64,000 nt of DNA from assembly GCF_021155765.1 (NCBI RefSeq), contig NC_060112.1, positions 9,176,001-9,240,000 of the forward strand, in the 5' to 3' direction. Positions 57,005 through 64,000 of the stretch are shown piece after piece; position 1 is the first letter of the stretch, and each line of letters begins with the position of its first letter. Both the position numbers and the translations under genes were made by a program. Source of the stretch: Diprion similis. Lineage: Eukaryota > Arthropoda > Insecta > Hymenoptera > Diprionidae. The notes under the pieces were generated by a model, which worked only from the letters and a program-made list of their open reading frames with translations, did not search any database and was not told the origin of the DNA.

Positions 57005-60000
57005 TTCACGTCGAATAACATTGGTTTCCCATCGGATGATATCCAAACGGGCCTTTCCCGTGTAGGATGTAGGTAAGGTGCTTGGTAACGTTTCTTCAGT
57101 CAACGTTGATAATTTGAAGCAGAGTTCACCGTAGGTCAACAGATGGCGGCACCACATGGTAACCTGATCTTATTCACTAGGTATTAGATTTCAACCCTGG
57201 CGCTAAAATTCCTTACAACAGATAGATTTTTAATAAAGATTTTATGTCATAATAATAATAGGCCGATATATCAACAGTCAAGAAAAGTACCAAATTTTTT
57301 TTCAACACGTTAACGGCTAGTTCGACAACTTTTGAGTTCTTGTCATGTAGTTCAGGGTAAATAAGTCGTCTTTTACAACCTGTGCAAGGGTCTAAAAATC
57401 TGTTCTACGGGTTTCCAGAACCACAATTCCAGATTTCATAGAATAGATCTTCGTGAAAAGTTAGTTTTCGGTTACCATGCGTTTATATTTTTTGAACCGT
57501 GGTTAAAATTGATTGAAGCTACCCAAATGTATTACGGACCGTAATTTACGGTTATATTTTGAAAATCTATAACTCAAAAATGGGTGAAAATGAAAACCTG
57601 AAAATTGGTGGAGGGTATGTGGAATGCACCATTTATAGTCACTGTACTATTCACTTTAATAAAATTAGTTGTTCTTGTTAATTTTCCAAACTTTTTCCAA
57701 ACAATTCCCACAAGAATAATCATAAGCCCTATCATATATTGCTTGAAGTTTGAAGAGATCTCATATTATTTATGAAAAGAAGAATTACAGCGTATCAACC
57801 GGAAGAATATTAATTTTTCAATAGGATTTCACAGTAACAATTCATATTCTTGATAATATTAGGCACTGCTAAGACAATTTCGTTGAGAAAATCGACCCAG
57901 AAAGTGACTACGCTCTGCAAAAATATTTTATTTTCGACCCTTTCCGTCATCGAGATGTATTCTAATTTTTTTCATAAACGTATTTCAATGGTCACCACAC
58001 AAATTTCTTCTTCAAAAATCGGTTGAGCCGATTCGGCAAAAAAGTATTTTTTTGAATGTCTAATTTTTTTACAACTTGAAGTAAAAAAAAAAGAAAAATT
58101 TCTTCAAACTGAGAGTTACGGGACATTAGAGTCATAACGATAGCAACGTAAAGTCAAAATATGAATGAAACCCCCGCTAAGGCTGTTCACCCATACTTAT
58201 CCTCCTACGGCTTTCCTCTTCAGCCGTCGAGCATGATTCACATGTCATCCATTAACTTGTGTCCGGCCAATAGCGAGGTCTGTTGAGGTAGAGCGACGTT
58301 GCGGGGTTACGCTTTGAATCAGCGAAAGACTTGAGTCAACAACGAAGTAATCCACGGGCGAGTTCGGTTTCAGATAACGAAATCGACCGCAGTGCGATAA
58401 AATAATGGTCGAATACCTGCGCGTGAAATCAGGCAGGTGGTATCGCAAGTGAAGAGGAACGATCGTCGTGGGTTCAAGTCGTATCAAATACGGATTTGAG
58501 TGATATTCCGAGTCAAGTCGGGAATTAACTTTCACGGTTTAGGGCGTCGCCCAATACCCGTAAGCCTGTAGTGTCGACGACTTTCAATTCAAAACCTGAA
58601 GCACGCGGTTATAGTGACACAGTTATATCCCGAACAGCTAATTACATGCGCGTAACATACAGCGCTAAGTTCACGGCGAACGAAACTTACAACAGTGAAT
58701 ATACCTAGACACAAAGTAGTGCATTATGCTTACGATGAGTAATTTTCGACATCGGTGTATCTTTCGATAAAAAGAAGAACTTTTGCATTTTTAAGGTATA
58801 GTTATATTCCATTTGGGATTGATCAAAGAAATGAAGTTCACGTTTCACGTTTTTTGCGAGTTTTTCATCGATCGGCAACCGGGAACAAAATAATTGTGTG
58901 ATATTAAAAAAAATTTACAAAGAAATTTATTTGGTCATTATTGAGTTGTTGCATGCAAATTTTATATATTAAAAACCTGCGTAATTGTTCTTTTTATGGA
59001 ATTTCACCTTATGGGTACATAAAAGTGGTTATAATCAGTCATTTTAAGTAATTGCATTTCTTGTCTCTTTAATTGTGATCGCGTGTTTAACTTAATGTGA
59101 GTATAACGTTTAACTGCACAAGTGCCGTCAATTACCGTTCTTGAGAGTTTAAAGATGCGCTCTGCCCTAATGGCTCGATAAATTTCCAACATATCAAACA
59201 ATACGAAGGGTTCTTTTTCGAGTGATAATTATTTCGCCTCGAAAATATTTTTTACAATAAGTCAACTTAAAGTCTTGTAATTGATAAGGTCCCCTTTCGG
59301 TTTTGTTCTCACATTTTCAAACTCATCGTCAACGTTTTGGAGACCTATATTATTGTTTTCAAATCGAGATGTTATAATTTACCAGTCGACGATATTAATA
59401 AACCTTCCGATAGGTTTCACGGATCTCCTGAGAATTTTCTCAATTTTCATTTTCTTTCCCAACACACGAGACACTTTTTTCATCACATATCCTCGATGTA
59501 TCAGAATTTGTAAAATAAAAAAAAAAAAAAGAAACGGTTGTGTTTGAAAATTTGAAATAATGTGAAAATCCATCTACATGATTGACAAAGAAAGCAGCTA
59601 TAATTGTTAGTCAAGAAAGAATCTGACACAGGCCAAGAATTCATTATTACTGAATTGAACAACCAGTTTCCATTGTTTACATCGTGTATTGCATACTTCG
59701 TTCACAATTTTTATTGTATCATAATATACATCACACATATTATACACGAATTCCATGTAACGATCGAGTTGTAAAAAAAGTATACGAATTAGTATTATAA
59801 CTGTAAACCGGTTTCGTATCAATCCCATCCTTACCGACCGCCTATTCTAGTTTTTTAATTCCCGTTTAAACAAATAAACGAAATATGATAAAATTTCTTT
59901 AGAATATTGCTACAATTTGTCGCAGGATCCGTGAAATTTATTTGTAATTTGAAAATTAGTCGTTCACGTAACTAAATCTGAGATTTTTGTTCCGTAATTA

Positions 60001-60337
60001 CAATTTTTCATAGTCTACGGACTTACGGCGAAAGTTATTTTCCACACGAACATGATTATGAATACAATTTTTATAGATATATATATATATATCAGAGTAC
60101 ACAACCCATAGACTCCATGAGGATACGATGTAACCTGCAGTGAACTGTAACGTGGTGCTAATATAATTCTAAATGACAGCTGACACGTGTTGACCAGTGC
60201 TCAAAATTGTAACAAAACAATTATTGAACTAAACTTGGTGATTTACGTGAGTAGTTGCGAGTGAATCTAATATCTAATCGTAAAAATGCTCTCGAGATTC
60301 TGAACCTTTCCCTTCGACGTTGCTTCTACACGGCGAA

Positions 60338-60343
60338 TATAAA
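60338..60343 (+). promoter_or_regulatory. Candidate TATA box of the gliotactin-like gene
   Basis: TATAAA in a GC-richer context (GGCGAATATAAACAGCGG) 132 bases upstream of the start codon at 60475, which would leave a 5' UTR of about 100 bases. Other TATA-like words in this AT-rich window reduce its weight. Confidence 0.3.
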
Positions 60344-60474
60344 CAGCGGCCTACGGTAGATAAAATTAAAGTTCTAGCCTGTATTACCTGAGACTCCTCA
60401 TCGCTGGACGAGGTGGGCGAGGTGCACGGACGGAGGAACTTGTGCGAAACTCAGTCTATCCAAGGGACGAGAAG

Positions 60475-63400
60475 ATGGCCGTGTGTCGAGCACACGCCTA
60501 CTTATCCCGCGTTTGCATCTGTCTCGTGTTTATTTCCGCCTTGGTGTTTGCTCAGCAGCAAAATCAACCCAGCAACCGATATTCCCTCAGGGATTCACCG
60601 TACCTTCCGCAAAACACCGAGGACTATCGGACCTACCTTTACAATGGCAGAAGGTACGGGCAGCAGCCAAACTACCTGGACCCCCTTTACAACCGAGGCC
60701 CTACACGGGCCCCCGAGAGTCGCTACAACTACGGGGTGAGGCCCAATTTCATTGCCTGATTACTTATGAGCCGTATTTCAACGCCCTTCGATTACCAGAG
60801 GAGCTACACGAACGTTACGTTTCAGTTAAACGCACTTTTCTTTGTACTCGCACCAGGATTCGTCAGCAAGCGTGTGATTCACCCTTTTTTTCTTTTCTTT
60901 GCTGATTAACGAAAGTTTTTCAAACTTCGGGCTACTTTGGTGTTCGCTATTTTACTTGTTTGGTCATTGCAATGAATTTTTAGAACAATTCACAACGTTG
61001 TATGTATATGTGAACATATTACAGATGATTCACACACGTTTTATTTCAACAATATTTTCTCAAGTGTCACACAAGCAGAATAATAAACACTATTTTTACT
61101 ATTATCAAAGCTTACGCATTATTGGTGTGAAAATTCCGCAGATAGTGCGATTCTAAATGCAATGTTAAACAAAAAATTATCGAAAAACTATTTGTTTTTC
61201 ATTTGATTGTAAGAATAGCACCAGCTAAGGTATTCTTGTGATTACTTTTAGTTTTAATTCCATTGCGGGAATATCTTTTCTGGTGTTTTTTCTGCATAAA
61301 ACAATCATTTCTTAGCATATCTGCTTTGGACACTGATTTAGAGATACACTATCTGCAAATTTTTAAGGTCAACGATCAATAACATAGGTTCTGTTAATAA
61401 CCGAGATAAATGAGATCGAATACGTTGGGTAAGGGCTGATTATACCATGTTTTGAGGCATTGCTATACTTGAGTGAATTACCATAATTACAGGTTTTTGG
61501 ATTACGTTTGAACGAAATTGTAAAATGTAATTTTCTTTTATCAATCGACAATTTAGATGTTGTAGAATGGTGCCTGCTATATAATATATAAATTATAATC
61601 TGCTAAAAGCTACTTTCTTTTCATAACTTTACTGACAGGGTAAGTATTTCATCAGCTAAAAATTGTTGACTACCAAAAGAAAAACCCTGTTTTATTATAC
61701 TCTGTTGAAATGTAATCCGAATACTCACATTAGGCCATTCAAATGGTTGGATAGGAATATGTCGTCCCCTTAAAGACTATTAACCATGAGAAAATTTTAG
61801 ACCTCAAGAAGCTGTGTTGAACAATCCGTTAATTTCTACATCAAAGAGACCATTTAACAGAAATTCCACAATACCGACAAAATCCGACTTATATATCTTA
61901 CATGTCACGCATGACTGAAATTGTTTACATGGTTTATGGCTTGAATTCTCAATTCAAATTCTTGCACTTGCCGATACACATCCTCCTGGTAAAAATTCAC
62001 GGGAAAATAGTTTGTAACTTCTCCTAAAAACTCTGAATTTTTTAAACAGATATTAGAAACATCTCTGACTTTTTGCAGGAATATTTAGAAATCTTGTCTA
62101 TCACATTATATTCTCTCAGAAAACTTACTACAGCATTTTTTCCACGAAGGATTATAAAAATAATACATTATAAAATTTGCATAATTCCCTCAACATGCTT
62201 GTAATTAAAGAGATCACAAATCGAAATTTCAGAAGTAGTTTCTTAGTTCTTGCTAGTTAATTTTTTGTACAGTACATTACAATTTTTGTTCGCTACAATT
62301 GAATAAATAATTAATGAGAAATGATAAATTAAATTTTGTTCGGCAGATATTTCATACAAAATGATTATTTAAAAATTCTGTAAATTTGAAGTTCTCGTAT
62401 CAACTTTCATAAATTTTTCCAATTCAAAAATTACAGGTCTAATAGTTTACTGTGGAGCATAATGTGGTTTATGAATTGTTTCTTTGATGATTTTTTAACT
62501 TCGAAAATGTGTGAAAAAAATCGAATTACAAATAAAGTTGATCAGAAATTTGGAGAAAACAATGATTACTTTCTATTCCAAGGATCCAATTTTCACCTAA
62601 TGTTTTAAATAACTTGTAAAAAATTATTCACTCAAACTTCAATCAGATTAATTGTAAAATATGTGTAACAAGAATGAAGGGAAACTGTGAGGCACTGAAA
62701 ACAATGGATATAAAACACAGGAAATGAGAGTAAATGTATATTATTATATGTGGCCTGACATAAAGACAACATTTTTCTGTGCCTACTATCATGCAACAGC
62801 AAAGCTTAATACATATAAAAGTGAATTAATATGACTACCAGATCACGTGGTTTGAATTGAATACCACAACGTCAGTCTTTACTGTTTTTAAATTGCTGAT
62901 TGCTTATGAATAAAAGCATCAAAGTATCTTTCAATGATAAAAAATGCTATTGTTTTGCAACAGTTATTCATACCAGATTAATATTATTGTTGCAGGATGT
63001 TACTCCTAGATTACCATTGCCAGGTGTGCTGAGCGGTTGGCGTGCAGACCTACAAGGAAGAGAAAGACCAGATTCAAAGACTTTGGATCGAGATGTTTAC
63101 GTTGTGACAAATTATGGCCAAGTTCAAGGATTCAAAGTGTACTTATATGACCACCCTGAAGCCAGGCACAGACCTTGGAGCGTACCAGTAGAAAGGGTCA
63201 CTGCAAACGTCAATGTTTTCTTAGGAATACCATACGCTACTCCGCCGATTAAGGAAGGACGTTTTAAACCGCCTCGAACACACAGGTATTATATTCAATA
63301 ACATTTTTCAGTTTACTGGCTTTTTAATGATATGTATAATATTTTTTCGTGGCTTTCAAGGGGATGGCAACTTCTGCAAGCCGTAGATTGGGGACCAGCA

Positions 63401-63890
63401 TGTCCTCAACCTTACAGGTACACCGGTGTTTTAAAAGGTGTTAACGATGTCGATGAAGATTGTCTTTATCTCAATGTTTTTTCACCCAATGTAAGTATAA
63501 ACGCAGTTGGAGATATTTAGGTGATCACCAGCTAAATTTATTTGTATTGCAAATAATTGATAGACAATGTTATAACAACATTGCATAGCAACATTGCAAC
63601 TGCACTTTGATCAAGTAGTTGAGAAAATTTCATGACACTCGATATTAATTTTTCAACTATCTTCTCAACCATTAATTAACCGATTTATATATGTCTTATG
63701 TTAATTGATAAACTGATGATATAAATATTGTTAAAGATTGAATCTGGATTGGCAAAACGATATGCTGTTATGGTCTACATTCATGGCGGAGAATTTATGC
63801 ACGGAGCAAGCAATTTATTCCCAGCTCATATGTTGGCAGCATTTTATGAAGTTGTTGTAGTATCATTGAATTATCGTCTCGGAGCACTTG
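60475..63890 (+). CDS. Gli: Gliotactin-like (neuroligin-family) adhesion protein, 5' part
   Basis: Carboxylesterase-fold adhesion proteins of this family are single-pass membrane proteins; gliotactin builds tricellular and septate junctions (family knowledge). Exons: 60475-60735, 62996-63285, 63361-63490 and 63737-63890, phases consistent, ending in an open donor at 63891, so the gene runs off the window after about 278 residues. Residues 1-26 form a signal peptide ending near LVFAQQQ. A Tyr/Arg/Pro-rich linker follows, then the esterase domain from VTNYGQVQGF, with FLGIPYATPP, GPACPQP paired with EDCLYLNVF, and the oxyanion-hole segment YIHGGEF. The catalytic-serine region is beyond the edge. 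The start at 60475 gives the signal peptide; a GTG-initiated extension to 60442 is not needed. Neuroligin or glutactin are the alternatives; I favour gliotactin at about 60%. Confidence 0.85.
60736..62995 (+). other. First intron of the gliotactin-like gene
   Basis: A 2.3-kb intron from GGG|GTGAGG to TTGCAG|GAT. AT-rich, with no exon or repeat that I can support. Confidence 0.7.
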
Positions 63891-64000
63891 GTAATTCGAA
63901 TTTTCTTAAACCTTTTAAATCCCGAAAGGAAAGTATGAAAGGCTTGATCATGAAAACATCTCACGTCACTTATATTAAGTGCTTCGTTTTATTGTTCACG

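Larger units (their letters stand above)
53106..60474. promoter_or_regulatory. 7.4-kb head-to-head upstream region of bib and the gliotactin-like gene
   Basis: The two genes diverge from here. A GC-rich block at 53530-53830 is the likely bib 5' UTR or promoter; open frames there on both strands (up to 112 codons) have no recognisable homology. The middle is AT-rich with one dispersed repeat (54140-54470) and one foldback element (56623-57004). A second, moderately GC-rich part lies at 58180-58690. Confidence 0.4.

Overview
The window is animal nuclear DNA, almost certainly from an insect. It is AT-rich, its genes are split by introns with GT-AG ends, and three of its proteins are classic arthropod or metazoan genes: the small GTPase Rab6, the aquaporin-family neurogenic protein Big brain (bib), and a gliotactin/neuroligin-type adhesion protein. 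A fourth is a FAM8A1-type RDD membrane protein. A hymenopteran (for example a sawfly) would fit, but that is a guess from general texture. There are no bacterial operons, tRNAs, rRNAs or CRISPR arrays that I can support.

Layout. 1-11,950 has no recognisable coding gene; it holds degenerate tandem repeats and a striking 546-bp foldback palindrome (4955-5500). At 11,953-12,013 on the minus strand is what looks like a first coding exon with a strong splice donor, whose remaining exons must lie to the left and were not found. A GC-rich, promoter-like zone follows (12.0-13.3 kb). 13.3-28.1 kb is the Rab6 locus on the minus strand: six coding exons at 21,733-28,062, plus an apparent second, alternative terminal exon at 16,640-16,713 that encodes a different prenylated tail. 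29,334-31,754 (minus) is the five-exon FAM8A1-like gene. 35,194-53,105 (minus) is bib, four coding exons spread over 18 kb with a 13.3-kb second intron holding GC-rich islands. bib and the gliotactin-like gene (plus strand, from 60,475, running off the right edge) are head to head, separated by 7.4 kb.

How the genes relate. They do not form a pathway unit. Rab6 acts in Golgi trafficking, FAM8A1 in the ER-associated degradation (HRD1) complex, and bib and gliotactin in epithelial and neural membranes. From general knowledge, Rab6, bib and Gli all lie on chromosome arm 2L of Drosophila melanogaster, so the window may preserve an old chromosomal linkage.

The most interesting observations are the alternative Rab6 C-terminal exon, with matching splice phase and a new Cys-x-Cys tail; several large inverted-repeat (foldback) elements, one of them starting about 45 nt beyond the bib stop codon; the orphan first exon at 12 kb; and the long tyrosine-motif tail of Big brain. 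All exon boundaries were set by reading codon phase and GT-AG sites by hand. Transcript evidence was not available.
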